64,000 nt of DNA from Cladorrhinum sp. PSN259 (GCA_033725935.1 MU867125.1:124001-188000); one strand, 5' to 3'; numbered from the stretch's first letter, positions 1 to 11,691 are shown. Made by a program: numbers and translations. The notes: generated from the sequence alone by a model not told the origin.

Positions 1-827
1 CTCGCCAGCACCTTCAAACTCGGCTTCGGCCCATGTCCGTACTTTTTGAACCCCCAAAACTTGACCGTGTCTCTAATCATCTTGCTTGAGTGGTTGAGCT
101 CCAGCGCTTTAAGATCGTGCTTGACGTCGTGCCCCACTAATATCCTCCCTCTCAGTAGCTCGGCTACTTGTTCCTGGACTTCGGTAAACTCGCGCGCGAT
201 ATGCACATGTTTCGGTTGGATACCGGAGACGTGCGTCCGCCAGTCGGTTACTTTTTCTCTGGGTTTCACGTATGAATCGTAGACTTGTTTGCCGTGGAAG
301 TCCGTGATACTCACGCGCGCTAGGGTTGATTCGCGCCCTCCTGGACCGACGCCTACCATCTCGCAGTCTATGGCCAGGTATTTTCCTAGTGTGCTGATGG
401 ATACAGCTGGAGAGAGACCTTCATTGGGTGTTGTGGATAGGGATTTGAGTGATGATGCCGAGACGCCGAGAGAGTAAGCTTCTGCGAGGGATTCGGCTGT
501 TATGTCGTCGTGTTTGCTTGTTAGGAGTTGGAGGGAAGGTAAGGCGGTTGATGGTGTGGTGTTTAGTGGTGAGAGGGTTGAGTGCGCGGCGCCCATTTTG
601 TAATATGAAGAGGAAGAGGGTTTTGATTTTGAGGAGGATTTCGCGATTGGGTGAGAGGAGGACGACTTTGAGAACTTCTTTTGTTTCTTTGAATCCCTAG
701 CGGGCTCATCAGATGCCTTTCTTTTCGCGGCAGGTTTTGAAGCTGGTGTTGTTGAGGGTGAAGTCGTGGATGCCGCTTTTAGTCGTGCTTGAAGAATCTT
801 CCAGTTTTGCGATAATTCCGGTGCCAT
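1..827 (-). CDS. REX4: REX4-type RNA exonuclease, 3' end cut off by window edge
   Basis: Reads from ATG at 827 leftwards in one open frame that leaves the window at base 1, so about 275 N-terminal residues are present. The start context gives MAPELSQNWKILQ, the usual opening of fungal REX4 proteins, followed by a Lys/Ser-rich basic stretch that looks like a nuclear signal. The DEDDh exonuclease fold begins with AIDCEMVGVGPGG (Exo I, D-x-E) and continues through ESTLARVSITDF, and GRILVGHDVKHDLKAL (Exo II). The third motif and the C-terminus lie outside the window. REX4 is a nucleolar 3'-5' RNA exonuclease family tied to pre-rRNA processing. It is divergent from the HeLo-domain gene at 1803. 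The family call is firm; activity on rRNA here is inferred from the family. Confidence 0.93.
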   Translation of the reverse strand, partial: MAPELSQNWKILQARLKAASTTSPSTTPASKPAAKRKASDEPARDSKKQKKFSKSSSSHPIAKSSSKSKPSSSSYYKMGAAHSTLSPLNTTPSTALPSLQLLTSKHDDITAESLAEAYSLGVSASSLKSLSTTPNEGLSPAVSISTLGKYLAIDCEMVGVGPGGRESTLARVSITDFHGKQVYDSYVKPREKVTDWRTHVSGIQPKHVHIAREFTEVQEQVAELLRGRILVGHDVKHDLKALELNHSSKMIRDTVKFWGFKKYGHGPKPSLKVLA

Positions 828-1802
828 AATGACAGTTTGTAAGATGTTAGTTATACGGTAACAAAATCGCGACAATTTTTTCGCTACCTCTCGGTGTAGG
901 TTGACATTTAGGAACCGAGGAAATGGCATGTTGAGTTGATGAAAGTGAACATGAAAAATCACAAGCTTACAGGGATCAGAACTGCGATAGAAGAACTGTG
1001 GGGTCCCGCTAAAAGTGGGGTACCTTGATGGCCTCAGATTCAGGTCCGCTTTGCAAGTTCAAGTCTTCGGGATCAAAACCCAAGGGTATTTAAATAACGG
1101 TAGTGACCTCCATAGTATCAAAAGTACTTTCAAACTCCCGCCTCGGTAAAGTCTACTCCCAGATTCTCACTCGGTGGAATAAGTCATGCTGTTTCTCAGA
1201 GCCATAAACGATAAGTCCCAAAGCCGTCCTGTCTGTAGCCCACCCAGAGAAAACTGCGGATAGGAGCGTCGCAAGGTGTCAATTAGGAACAACATTACAT
1301 AGGTGTGCTGCCAACTGAAAGTTTTCCGCACGTTCTGGTGAAAAACTGCCGTGGGATGGAAAGTCGTGCCTACCCACGTGAGCCCAGTTGTAGATAAGCG
1401 CAAGTCATCGCCAAGACCTCACAAGTCTGCAGCAAAGGGCGCATCTTCCACTCGTTTCTTGCAGGTGAAGTAATTCGTCAAATTGGAAATTGGAAATATT
1501 CACACTCAAGCTTACCTGCCAGCCTTGAGATGGCGAAACGAATTACTTCAAAAACGCAAAGAGAGCTGTGTGCTTCTTCTACAATAAAACACTGGAGAAT
1601 ATGCAAAAGGACATGCACTAACAGACACTCCCGGGGTTTTGGATGTGTTTCTGCGGCCGAGCCTGAGAGGGCCAGGTTGCGTCTGTGAGGCTGAACATGA
1701 GCTGAACAAATCCCCTCATCTCTGTTGGAGACCTCATGAAATTGAACAAAACAACTCCAACACTGTCATAATTTTGCCTCGCCTGGGGAAGCCGCGAATC
1801 TA
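828..1802. other. Intergenic region between divergent REX4 and HeLo-domain genes
   Basis: About 1 kb with no supported gene. It must hold both promoters. No tRNA, repeat or convincing motif was seen; the short frames here lack codon bias. Confidence 0.6.
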
Positions 1803-3390
1803 ATGGCGGAGGCAGTCGGTGCCGCCGCGAGTATTCTCACTCTCCTCGGCCTTTTCAAAGGATGCGTCGACGCCTTTGAGCTGATCCGAGCGGCAAAGAA
1901 TCAGGAAAAAGACTTTGAGAGGCTCGCATTGGCGCTTGCTATGCAACAATGCCGACTGAAGGAATGGGGCAGAAGCATGGGACTTGCCGAGGCCAACGAT
2001 AACAGTCAGATCAGCCCGCGACGAAAACTTTTGGATCAGTTTGAAGACCGCGACCTGGTCCAACAAGCTTTGCAACAGATTTCGGATCTCCTAACAGACT
2101 CGGCGCATATGAGCAGACGATATGATGGGCAGCAGTTTGAAGCTTCCATTGGAGATGGCCCGCAGCCACCCCTCGACTTCACTTTCCAAACCCCACCAGC
2201 TGTATCTAAACTCACCGCTGCATTCAAGCGCTTTAACGCTCCCAGCACCAAGCTTGACATAAACACCTCGGAGATGGGGGCTCTCAAACGAAAAACTTTC
2301 TGGGTCTTGCGAGATCGAAAAAAGTACACAGAGCTGGTCGCGGAGGTGCGGACACTGGTGGATGCACTCGAGCACGTCACCAAAGGACTGGTCAGCCTTG
2401 AACAGCAAGAAGAGCTGGTCATATCTCAAATCAACAACATCAATGACATCGAGACGCTCGAATTGATCACTGAGATATGTGAGGTTGACCACCCAGCCCT
2501 TTCCAGCGCGGCCTCCATCCGAGCTGAGGTTATTTCAATGGCGACGGCCCGTCGCGAGGAGATCTGTTGCTGGATTGACGACGCTATGGCAACCGAACAG
2601 CCCATTCTAAGGGAGGTTGAAGCAATCGAGTCATGGGATATCACGAAGCTACGCGAGCAATACTTGACCCTCTACGAACAGCAACTCCAGCAGCAGCTTC
2701 AACAACGCGAGAATAGCAAAATATTTCATGGGCTGTCAGGAAACGACGAGGAGTTTCCCAGTGCCACGGAACGCCATTACTTGAATCGGACCGCTCTGCC
2801 AACCGCAAACGATGAAAAAAAACATGTTCTTGAGTGGTTTGCTTGTCCATTCTATGTTAGCAACCCGACCAAGTACCAAAAGGTGGATAGCTGCGGCAAC
2901 TCTGGCTGGACCTGCATGGACACCCTTCGGTGTGTATCAATCCCTTGATAAGTGCCTACAGTTTTCTTCCTCTAACTTTGATGATTTTCTTATATTAGAC
3001 AACATTTGCTTCACTATCACTCGGAGTTTTATCGGTGTGGTCGTTGCAGAACTTTTTTTGATAGCACCAAGGAGCTTAGGGCGCATAATCTCAACGCCTA
3101 TTGTCAGCTTAGCATTGCACAGGGAGGTGATACAATCCCTGAGATGATGAATATGGACCAGGTTGCAAACGTCAGGCTTGTGTCGGCAGACCAGAGTGAG
3201 AAGGATCAGTGGGCAAAGATATACAAGGCGATCTTTCCTGATGATCCTGTACCCGCTTCATGTAAGCTTTTTCTTCTCCTGTTTTGGTTGTATTGAATTA
3301 CTGATGAGTGGAGGTATGGGTCAGACACCAGATACATGCATACTTGACCGCGGGAGTAATATTCACTATTCCACTCTACAAAATAAGTAA
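1803..3390 (+). CDS. HeLo-domain protein with C-terminal C2H2/C2HC zinc fingers
   Basis: Model: exons 1803-2929, 2999-3261 and 3332-3390 (482 aa); the last short exon is uncertain. The N-terminus, MAEAVGAAASILTLLGLFKG followed by CVDAFELI, a D-F-E-R-L-A-L stretch and CRLKEWGRSMGL, matches the HeLo domain (prion-inhibition and propagation family, the fold of the HET-S cell-death executor). Residues about 120-340 are helical with no recognised domain. The C-terminus spliced across the first intron gives FACPFYV...CGNSGWTCMDTLRQHLLHYH and CGRCRTFFDSTKELRAH...C, the paired zinc-finger arrangement common in large families of filamentous-fungal proteins, ending WAKIYKAIFPDDPVP. HeLo domains in fungi are linked to membrane targeting and incompatibility cell death; whether this one kills is unknown. 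The zinc fingers could instead mark a regulatory protein. Confidence 0.8.
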
Positions 3391-3898
3391 GACATGGTCA
3401 GACTCGATGCTAAGGTGGGTAGACTTATTCAAGACATCTTCCTTCCTGAGGTACAAGTCTCCCTCTTTTTTTTTTTTTTGGGGGGGTTGAAAACCAACAA
3501 CAACGAATTACTCAAAACTGGGTAATCCTGTTAGACCGCAACCCCAATTCTTGAAAGATGTCGTTGATTTAAAAGAGAGTATAATTTGAGAGGAGCAGCA
3601 TTTGAATAGGCATGAATCCAAACCCCATGAATGGAGTTTTGGGTTGGGGAATAATTTAAATTCGTGTGGACTATGTACTACCTGCATATTTACGTATCAC
3701 ATCACTTCACCCAGGCTGTTTCAGCTCAGAAATAGCATTCCTCATAATGATTTTTTTTTTTCCACAGCCCCTCTAATATAAATGCATACTAAAGAAAAAA
3801 AAACAGAAAGATGATTACAAAACCTCCCTTCGCCCCTTTCCCACCTTTTTGCTCACCACATAGCCCCCCCCCCCCCCCATTTTCCAGAAAATAGAAAC
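3391..3898. other. Convergent intergenic region with homopolymer tracts
   Basis: 3' flanks of the HeLo gene and the deacetylase gene. It contains a run of 14 T followed by 8 G (3466-3487) and a run of 15 C (3864-3878). No gene is seen. Confidence 0.6.
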
Positions 3899-6369
3899 TT
3901 AAGTCAAAGGCGGCGCCGCCGGATCCTCCAAACACTGATCGACCCTCATCAGCTTCTTGCCACTCGCCTTGGCCAGCCTGATAAACTCGGGCAGGAGATC
4001 AATCGTGCTCTCGTAGAGGTAATGCATGACCATCAGGTTCCCGCCCGCTTTCAAATCCCGCTTGAAGGCGTCCAGCTGCTTTTCGGGGGTGCTGCTCTGG
4101 GCCCAGATCCAGTCCTCGACGTCGATGCTCCAGCCGACGATGTACGCGTTCGGGTCGTTGAGGTTCGCCGCCAGGCGCTGGCGCATCCTGGCGCCTTCGG
4201 TGCCGAAGGGGGGACGAAAGTACGATGATCTAAGTGAAGGAAAAACTTGCTTGACGGCGCCGATGTCGTTGGTCAGCTCCCAGTCTATTTCGGCTTCAGA
4301 CGAGAGTCCTTCCATCTTGGGGTGCGTGTACGAGTGCAGGGCGATCTGGTGGCCGCGGGACGCCATGTCCTTGTACGCCGCCGCCAGGCCGTTATTGGTG
4401 TCGAGGAGGGGCAGGCCGACGGTAAAAAAAGTGATGGGGATGGAGGCGTTTTTCAAAATGTCCATTACGCGCTTGGTGTATTTCGGGTCGCCGTCGTCGA
4501 TCGCAAAGGCGAACGAGTTGGGCCGGGTGCAGGAGAAGACTAGTTTGCCCGAGGCGAGCTTCGAGGGGGTCTTGAGCGTCCACGTCTTGGGAGGGGCGTC
4601 TACTATTTCGATCTTGGAGATCACGGTCGGGTCGGTGGTGTAGAAGCCGCGGAGGTTGAAGCCGAGGACGCGGGTGAGGTTGACGTTGAAGTGGTTAATG
4701 GGGATGTAAATGTCTGAAGAGGAAGAGTAGCGGGCCGCTTCGAGCGAGTCCCAGGTCTCGGGAAACGGTTTGATGGTCTCGTCGCACTTGGAGTTGTGCT
4801 GCTGGAGGGCGACCGAGAATTTGTTTGAGCCCCGGTAGGCGATGTGGAGGTAGCCACCGGCGTAGGGGCGCAGGTCGGCGCACTTGTTGGCTAGTTGGGT
4901 GTTCCAGCTGAGGTCCGAGTCGTTAGTGCGGATCGTCATTTCTTTGTTTCCGAACGTGACTGTCATACCGTCGTCTGCACCATGCCACTCCCCCAGCTCG
5001 TTTGTATCTTGCTTGGAAAACGAGTCGATCACGTAGTTCTTGACGTTGGGCGCGGCCGCGGGGGTCGTTGCGCGCGTGATGGCGGCCGCGGCCGGGGTGG
5101 GTGCGGGTGCTTTGTATTCCGTTCCCGTGGTGCCGCAGAAGAAGGACACGGGGCCGAGAATGACGCCGGCGTTGAAGCTGGAGAAGTAAATCATGTCGAG
5201 CTTGGAGGCGTCCACGCCGGTGTAGACGGAGAAGGGGAACCAGTAGAGCCTCTCGGTGCCGTCAAAGACCCAGTTCAGTTGTGCGCTGGTCAGGGTTGCT
5301 GTCTTGACGCTGCTGGAGCCGCAGGTTGTGTACCAAGATACTGTCAGGGAAAAGCTGGTTCCGCGGGCGGCTCTGATGCGCAAGGATATACCTCCGTACT
5401 TTTTGACATCGAGGCAACCGAACTGACTGTAGAAATACGAGGCAGTGTCTCTGGGAGACAGGAGAAGCCTGTTCCCGCTGACTACAACGCTTGCCATGCT
5501 GCCATCGTCGCTTGACGGCTGTCCAAGGGCATTGTACCCAAGGAATGTCAGACGGGATTGAGACGCCCAATCGTCAATAAGCAGATTTGACGAACATGTT
5601 GCCGGGTTGGAAGTCGAGGTGGGGGGAATCGTTGACCGGGTGTTCGTGGGGATGACGGTTGACCTTGTCGGAGCGACTACCTCTTGTTAGTTTCATCGCT
5701 CTTCACCAATGAAAAAAGAAATGCCTACCAGTTGTGACCGGAGTCGAGCTGGCAATGGAAGTAGGCTCAACGACAGGCCCGCAAACCAGTGTGATGTCTC
5801 CAATGGACCATTGAACTCCAGTCTTGGAGAAGGTGGACCATACCAACCCTACTATGGCATCATAGTTGGGCGAATTGTCGAAACCTATCAGAGGCAGATT
5901 AATGGTTTGAAGGCGGCCCGTCAAGTTCTCAACAACTGTCCATGAGCTGTTGTAAGTTCCATCAGTAACAGCACACGATGATGCCGTCTGAAGCTCAAAG
6001 GCCATCGATGCGCCCGCGGGTCCCTCGACGGTGAACTGTATAGCGCCATAGCCTTTGGTTATGGCTTGTTGGCAGTCGAAAGATTCGTAGAAATAAGATG
6101 AAGCGTCGTCTTTGGGAACAAAAACAACCTTGCCTGCTGAGGCAGCGATCGAGACCATGGATGAATCATCTGGTCAAGTTAGAGAATTGATAACAAGCAG
6201 AAAAGTGGCCGCGAGTAGACAAACCTCCGTTTGGTGCACCCAAGTTGTTGTAGCCGCTCGTCCATTGCGTAAAGTTATCGATGACAAGATTGGTGCAAGC
6301 CTGAGCCTTCACCGTGGAGGAGACCAGGAGGGTGGTGAGCCCAGCGACCAGTCGGCGATCGAGCAACAT
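3899..6369 (-). CDS. Secreted NodB polysaccharide (chitin-type) deacetylase with three N-terminal beta-type modules
   Basis: Exons 6369-6225, 6169-5729 and 5682-3899 splice in frame to 789 aa. Residues 1-23 (MLLDRRLVAGLTTLLVSSTV...) form a signal peptide. The C-terminal NodB domain carries the metal and catalytic motifs: AIDDGD at about 589-594, HSYTHP at 645-650, RPPFG, DVEDW and LMVMH; the first differs from the usual TFDDGP but keeps both Asp. Before it lie three related modules of about 140 residues starting LVIDNF (about 28), LLIDDW (about 229) and YVIDSF (about 412). Each has a hydrophobic IDxF/W start, a strand pattern and a final Cys-containing strand (TLVCGP, SFFCGT in the first two), separated by Thr/Pro/Ala-rich linkers. 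The family removes N-acetyl groups from chitin or related glycans, here outside the cell or in the wall. The modules may bind glycan; that is inference. Most fungal homologues carry fewer modules. Confidence 0.92.
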
Positions 6370-8498
6370 GGTGAGAAACACAGCTATCCGGGACCTTGGT
6401 GACCAACTCCAGTAGAATTGGGGAGAAGGCGGCCAGCAAGTGGTATTATATGCACCTGAGAGACCGGACGTTGGATCCGATCTCACGAGTGGTTTTTCAC
6501 CATGACCGGGGTTGGGTCCTGCACATGGGTTCCATCAAAACAGATTTCCGATCACAATGGTGGCCATTGAAGAAACGTCAAGTGGGTTCAGTTTATAGGG
6601 CTTACGACGAACGCGGCCAGTGCCAGGCGATGCAATTAATAACGACGGCATGGAAGAAAGGGATAAATCCAAGGCTTGGCCAACCAACCTTGCAGCCCCC
6701 ACCCGGTGCCTGGCCACTCAAAATTTGGCATGGAAGACTTGAAAATGCTTGTGAGTCTTGTGAATGCTTATTTCAAATGCTGATGCTGAGAAGTGGAATA
6801 AGTTGCAGTCTTACGCCAGTTGCTGTGGCAGCCCCTGAACTCAGGGGTTTCTAAACAAAGCTATGGTAAACCTTTCTGACCAACTTTGGTCAGGCAGAGT
6901 GACCCCGGAACCTCGCAGGACAGCTGAGAATCTTGACCTCATGAGCAAGTTGTCGTCAGCAGACTCGAGAATTTCCTAAAGGCTAGCTTGTGTAACGGAG
7001 AAATTGCATTGAGATGCGCAGAAAAGAATGAAAAGAACGGACGTTTAATTTAGCAGTGAGGAGAACCGTCTCGGCACTCGCATATCGGCAGCCAAGCACT
7101 TGGCGTGCAGATCCCGAGTTCCCCAACAGCAAGGGTCCCTGGAAACGAGAGCTTCCCCAGTTTTTGTAATTCTGCCCTTGCAGATATTACAGGTAATTAC
7201 TAGGCACACCGCAGATGGACTGATGCAACCGGCTCGCCGGCACGGTTTCTTTGAATTCCTAGTTGGATCACAAATGCATGGCCTGTTCCATCTGTGCACC
7301 GTCGAGAGATATCTTTGTCCAACATCAACGTTACTTCAAATGTTTAACGTGGTCCCACAGGATGGGCTGGACTGCCAACAACATTCAGCCGAACTGGCTA
7401 ATGTTGCGTTTTTTTGTAAGCAACTCGGACCGTTGCAACCGGCAAACCAGCGTTGAGAAGAATTCCAGCTGGCCAATGTCGAGTTTGCTGGGTGGGCTTG
7501 AAAAGAAATTCGCTACTCAATTGTGAATGGTGCGCATGCTGCCAAGATGGTAACATTAACTGAAGACGCAAGAGCTGAATATAGACAACGTGCTTTCGAA
7601 GTAAATCCGATATTGAGCGGTGATGGAGCATTGCTGTCGCTTGCGCGTTCAAGTCTTGGCCGCTAATAACGTTGCAGCCCAAGACGGGAGGAAGGGCAAA
7701 TTTTCCTGGATCTCATGAGCTGTGAAGGAAAGAAGAGTCCTGCGAGGTGTCATAGGTAAGCTTTGGCAGTCTGGCCAACAGACAGGTAGCAGACGTCCTA
7801 AAAGCTCGCAGCGAATGGAACCCTGGTAGTTACACAGCATAGATTAGAGGAAATGGGTTTTGGTTGGCCGCTGGGTGGGTTAGAACTTTGTCTGACGAGG
7901 GCTAGATGGTCATTTAGCACCTCATGGATCCTGGTTAAGAGAAGAGAGTTAAAACCGTCCCAAGCAATCGCGGCGACACTGCAATAGAAACGGTGACAGA
8001 CAGAAGAAAAGAGATTAAATAGTAGAATGGTAAGATAGATAGAGCTGTTGTATCCAGCTTTCAGTTCCGTTGGCCGCTTAATTCTGAACAAGTTACTTTG
8101 CCAAGAGGCCAAGCACAGTATCTGAATTTGGGGCGAGCAAATAGGAGGCAATCGTGTCCAACTTGAAGTCTTGAACAGCCTGAGAGGGTTTCAAAGCCAA
8201 TGGGAAATTTTGAAGAATCGCGGAGAAGTGCGTCATCACCTCTTTTTGAGTCTCGGCCCCACTGTATTCACGTGATGGACCACTAATATGCCTTCCGTTC
8301 CCGACCGGTCGAGAACAGGCACTGAACCACAGCAGCCCAATTGCTCCGCCGACACCTCCCGCTTCCCGCATTGACAGCACTACACCACCCCCCACGCCGA
8401 TATTTGGACAACCTTGCAAATCTGAGATTCTAATTCAATTCATATCGGGGTGTGCTTTCAACTGCAAGTAATATTAATAATTCCCAAACACCAAACTC
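6370..8498. other. 2.1-kb upstream region between divergent deacetylase and TRS85 genes
   Basis: Promoters of both flanking genes must lie here. Apart from one weak small frame (7045-7299, listed separately) nothing coding was recognised, and no repeat or RNA gene was seen. Confidence 0.55.
7045..7299 (-). CDS. Possible small cysteine-rich protein (doubtful)
   Basis: An 84-residue frame with eleven Cys, including CNICKGRI...ALVSRD and HAKCLAAD, which together resemble a C-x2-C...H-x2-C zinc-binding knuckle; the frame opens MHRWNRPCICDP and ends RVPRRFSSLLN. I do not recognise a family. It sits in a long upstream region and has no clear upstream exon, so it may be chance. It would need transcript or homologue support. 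Confidence 0.2.
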   Translation of the reverse strand: MHRWNRPCICDPTRNSKKPCRRAGCISPSAVCLVITCNICKGRITKTGEALVSRDPCCWGTRDLHAKCLAADMRVPRRFSSLLN

Positions 8499-10901
8499 AT
8501 GCAACCCCACGAAGATGCCATCCAAACACCATCGCCCGTTCAGTCCCCGCCTATGGCCGCGTCCCCGATAATGCCTGGCCGCATCATGACTGGAGGTCCA
8601 CAGAAACCTCGCGCCGGCGCATCGCCGCTATTATCCTCGTCGACTCATGACCCGCTTTCTCAATCAGAGTTCTCCCTTCCTATGCGTACAAACAGTGCCA
8701 GCCGACGCCCACAATCCGCATCCCTCTTCCGATCAACCCTCCTCAACAATTCCACGCCCCCCGGCTCCCCACGATCTGCTTCACCCGCATCAACCATACG
8801 ATCAGCCCGCTCACCAGCTCGCACCCTGACAGGGTCAATATTTGTAGGCACAGCAGGATTCAAGGCATCGCTTTTAGATACGGGAGCGGGAGAGAACCCG
8901 GGGGATCCACTAAATCTGATACTCAAGAGCTTTGTCCCACACGTTGCCATACACGCCAGTCAAGATGTGGACGAGCTCGTCAATCGAAAGGGATTTGAAA
9001 AGGGACTATGGGAGCTCCTCAGACCGTTTGGAGAGCGAGTAATGGGCAAGGTCAATGTGCGCGATAGTAACGGGTTATCAAGATCATGGGAGGACTTCAG
9101 TGTCCGGTTTACCAAATTTGGGGATCGGTCCAACATCAGTATTGAAGGAGGGCCCGGATTAACGTCACCAACGCTGGAAAAGGGCGAGCTGCCAGGGAGC
9201 AGGGACGAGTTTCGAATAAAGCAGGTTGAGGAGGTGGTGGATAGGCATCTCAGCTTTGCTGAGGAGGCATACAGAGGCACGGTCGATCCACAGACACCAA
9301 CGAGAGCAGGACTAGATATTGAGGCCACTTCGCCGTATTATGCACTGTACCTAAGAAGACTCCTCTCAGGGATGCCGCTGGCCAGCCACGAGTCGTTTAC
9401 GCACCCTGTCGCCTGCGTCGTCGCCATCAGCTCAAGGAATCCGAATCCTATTGAGGCTCTGCACCGGCTGTACAGCGACACTACAGAAAGCGACAAGCGG
9501 TATCCAGTATGGGTAGAGGGCGAGTATCTCAGATACTACGTTCTGGTGCACGACGAAGAGAACAGCGATATAACAAAGAGCATGGCGTTATTCGAGCAGA
9601 TGAAAAGGAATTTTGGGTTACACTGCCATTTGCTCAGACTCAGAAGCTCCGAGAGTGCAGAAACGGATGATGATAGCATACCACTACCGAGAAGCGATTG
9701 GATGACGGCAGCAGAGGAACTGGCAGATATTGAGGAAAGCGACACTAAGGAGGATTTTGAAGATCCGACAAGACACATTTTTGAGTCGGATGCTACGGCA
9801 ATACGGACCTTTGTTCGGGAGATGGTCACACAGTCCGTCATACCTACCATGGAGCGTAGTGTAGCTCTATGGAATGACCAAGTGGCTTCTCGAAGACGAG
9901 GTATCAGCGGTCGGTTCATGAGTCTATCAAAACGATTCACCTTTGGTGGCTCGAGTCGATCGTCAACCACGAGCTCATCGAGCAATTACGACTCGCTCGG
10001 TTTCTACCGCCCTGACAGCCCGGAGGCAATCATGCGTAGACTGGCAGATTTTGCATTCATGCTTAGGGATTGGAAGCTCGCCATGTCGACGTACGATTTA
10101 CTCAGAAGCGACTTCCAGAACGATAAGGCCTGGAGGTACCACGCAGCAGCAAACGAGATGGCCGCTCTCTCTCTGCTTATTATGCCGCAGAGCATGTCGT
10201 CCAAAACTCGCATCGAAACTATCAATACGCTGCTAGAGAATGCCCTCTACTCCTACCAAACTCGCTGTAACTCTGTGTATGGCTCTACGCGGTGCATCAT
10301 TCTGGCACTTGAGCTTCTTCGGCTTAGAGGAGGCTCAGGGATAGATGAAGCAGTGCGATGGGGTATTCGCTTGTTGGAGTCAAGATTAATGGGCACAATT
10401 GGCGACGCATTGCTCAAAGAGCGCATGGCAATCTGCTATGCCTCCAAGACTGGCGCCGGATCACAGCTATGGGGCAGCAGGCGAAGAAAGTCAGCCCTGT
10501 GGAGTGTGCTCGGTGCGGAAGCCTGGATCAGCCAACAAAAGTATATTCAAGCACAAAGATGCTTGAATGAGGCCAGGAAGATGTATGCTCTATTGCCTGG
10601 GGAGTGCGGCGTACAGAACTTTGCTATTGCGAGCGATTTCCTGGCGTATTTGAATGCTCAGGCCAAGGAAGGCTTACAAGAGGATTTAATGCAATTTGAA
10701 GGGGAGGATGAGGAAGGACACGTGGACGAGGAGAACGAACTGTTCGAAGGTCACGATGCTGGCGGTAATGATCGACGGGCGAGAAGAGCGAGTCTGATGA
10801 ATCCTGTTGGGGGAAGTACGACGGGTTTGGGGTTAGAGACTGCACCTTTGCAGAGTCGGGGTGAGGAAGATACAGGACCAAAACAGGATGGGTTTGGTTA
10901 G
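8499..10901 (+). CDS. TRS85: TRAPPIII subunit Trs85/TRAPPC8 homologue
   Basis: A single 800-aa exon with no intron. After a Ser/Pro-rich N-terminus (1-110) the conserved Trs85 core starts at about 145 with LKSFVPHVAIHASQDVDELV and KGLWELLRPFGERV, and continues with SPYYALYLRRLLSGMPLASHE, WVEGEYLRYYVLVHDE, LFEQMKRNFGLHCHLLRL, a stretch around the RHIFESDATAIRTFVREMV segment and VIPTMERSVALWNDQVASRR, then a helical-repeat region (about 510-720). The acidic tail is variable. Trs85 directs the TRAPP GEF complex for the Rab Ypt1 to autophagy and Golgi membranes. The start was taken at the first ATG of the frame, preceding a plausible variable N-terminus. Fungal Trs85 proteins are of similar length. 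Call is by motif recall, fairly sure. Confidence 0.85.
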   Translation: MQPHEDAIQTPSPVQSPPMAASPIMPGRIMTGGPQKPRAGASPLLSSSTHDPLSQSEFSLPMRTNSASRRPQSASLFRSTLLNNSTPPGSPRSASPASTIRSARSPARTLTGSIFVGTAGFKASLLDTGAGENPGDPLNLILKSFVPHVAIHASQDVDELVNRKGFEKGLWELLRPFGERVMGKVNVRDSNGLSRSWEDFSVRFTKFGDRSNISIEGGPGLTSPTLEKGELPGSRDEFRIKQVEEVVDRHLSFAEEAYRGTVDPQTPTRAGLDIEATSPYYALYLRRLLSGMPLASHESFTHPVACVVAISSRNPNPIEALHRLYSDTTESDKRYPVWVEGEYLRYYVLVHDEENSDITKSMALFEQMKRNFGLHCHLLRLRSSESAETDDDSIPLPRSDWMTAAEELADIEESDTKEDFEDPTRHIFESDATAIRTFVREMVTQSVIPTMERSVALWNDQVASRRRGISGRFMSLSKRFTFGGSSRSSTTSSSSNYDSLGFYRPDSPEAIMRRLADFAFMLRDWKLAMSTYDLLRSDFQNDKAWRYHAAANEMAALSLLIMPQSMSSKTRIETINTLLENALYSYQTRCNSVYGSTRCIILALELLRLRGGSGIDEAVRWGIRLLESRLMGTIGDALLKERMAICYASKTGAGSQLWGSRRRKSALWSVLGAEAWISQQKYIQAQRCLNEARKMYALLPGECGVQNFAIASDFLAYLNAQAKEGLQEDLMQFEGEDEEGHVDEENELFEGHDAGGNDRRARRASLMNPVGGSTTGLGLETAPLQSRGEEDTGPKQDGFG

Positions 10902-11691
10902 AACTTATTTATTACAGTGATGGCGCCGTAATGTATTGTAAGAGTTGTTTTTTTGTTATGACTATGGATTATTAGAAATAAATGGGTTTGGGTGGTGCCT
11001 ATTTATTCTTGAACATTTTATATTCACATTAGATGGGTATGAAGTGGTGTACGATGATAAAAAGATAAACGAAGGGCATATATATAGCATGGTTTGAGTT
11101 CAAGAAACCTTGAATCTTGGTGTTAAAACCAATACACCACTTACTTGGGAGTTTGAACTTGGACGTCTCTTTCAGGGTCCTTTACAGCCCCACTCCCGTC
11201 GCTCGGAAGCTTGCCGCGGTGGATGCCACCCACAACCGACCGGACCGTTCTGATAAGATAAAGAAACCGCGCTTGTTTGCCCCGGTAACAACACCCCAGT
11301 TCCCGTCAGTTGGTGATCAACATCAACGTCATTTGACCGCCTGGCTACCTGTCACGTACCTGAACTCTGAACTTACTTTTATCCTATGAAACCCGAAAGC
11401 CAAACCATCCAATATTAGCTGCAATTAATTGGTTTCCGAGATTCCAGGTTTCCCTTTGATTTATTGCTGCTGCCTGTTATTAGAAGCAAGGGCAAGGCTT
11501 TCTCTTTTCTGTTTCTTCGTCGACTTGTTTTCGCGAATCCCAACTTTTTTTTTTTCTGTATTGGGATCTTAATTTCACGCCATCTCACCTACTTTTACAA
11601 CTCTCGATAACCGACCGACCGACTGTCTGTCTGTCTGTCCGACGAAAAAGCGAAAAAGGAAAAACGATTTACGGAAGAAGATAAAAAAGCA
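10902..11691. other. TRS85 3' flank and CHM7 5' leader
   Basis: Contains the 3' UTR of TRS85 and a CT-rich leader before CHM7 with tetranucleotide runs (CCGA then CTGT units, about 11611-11639) and a T-tract near 11545. No other gene is seen. Confidence 0.6.
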
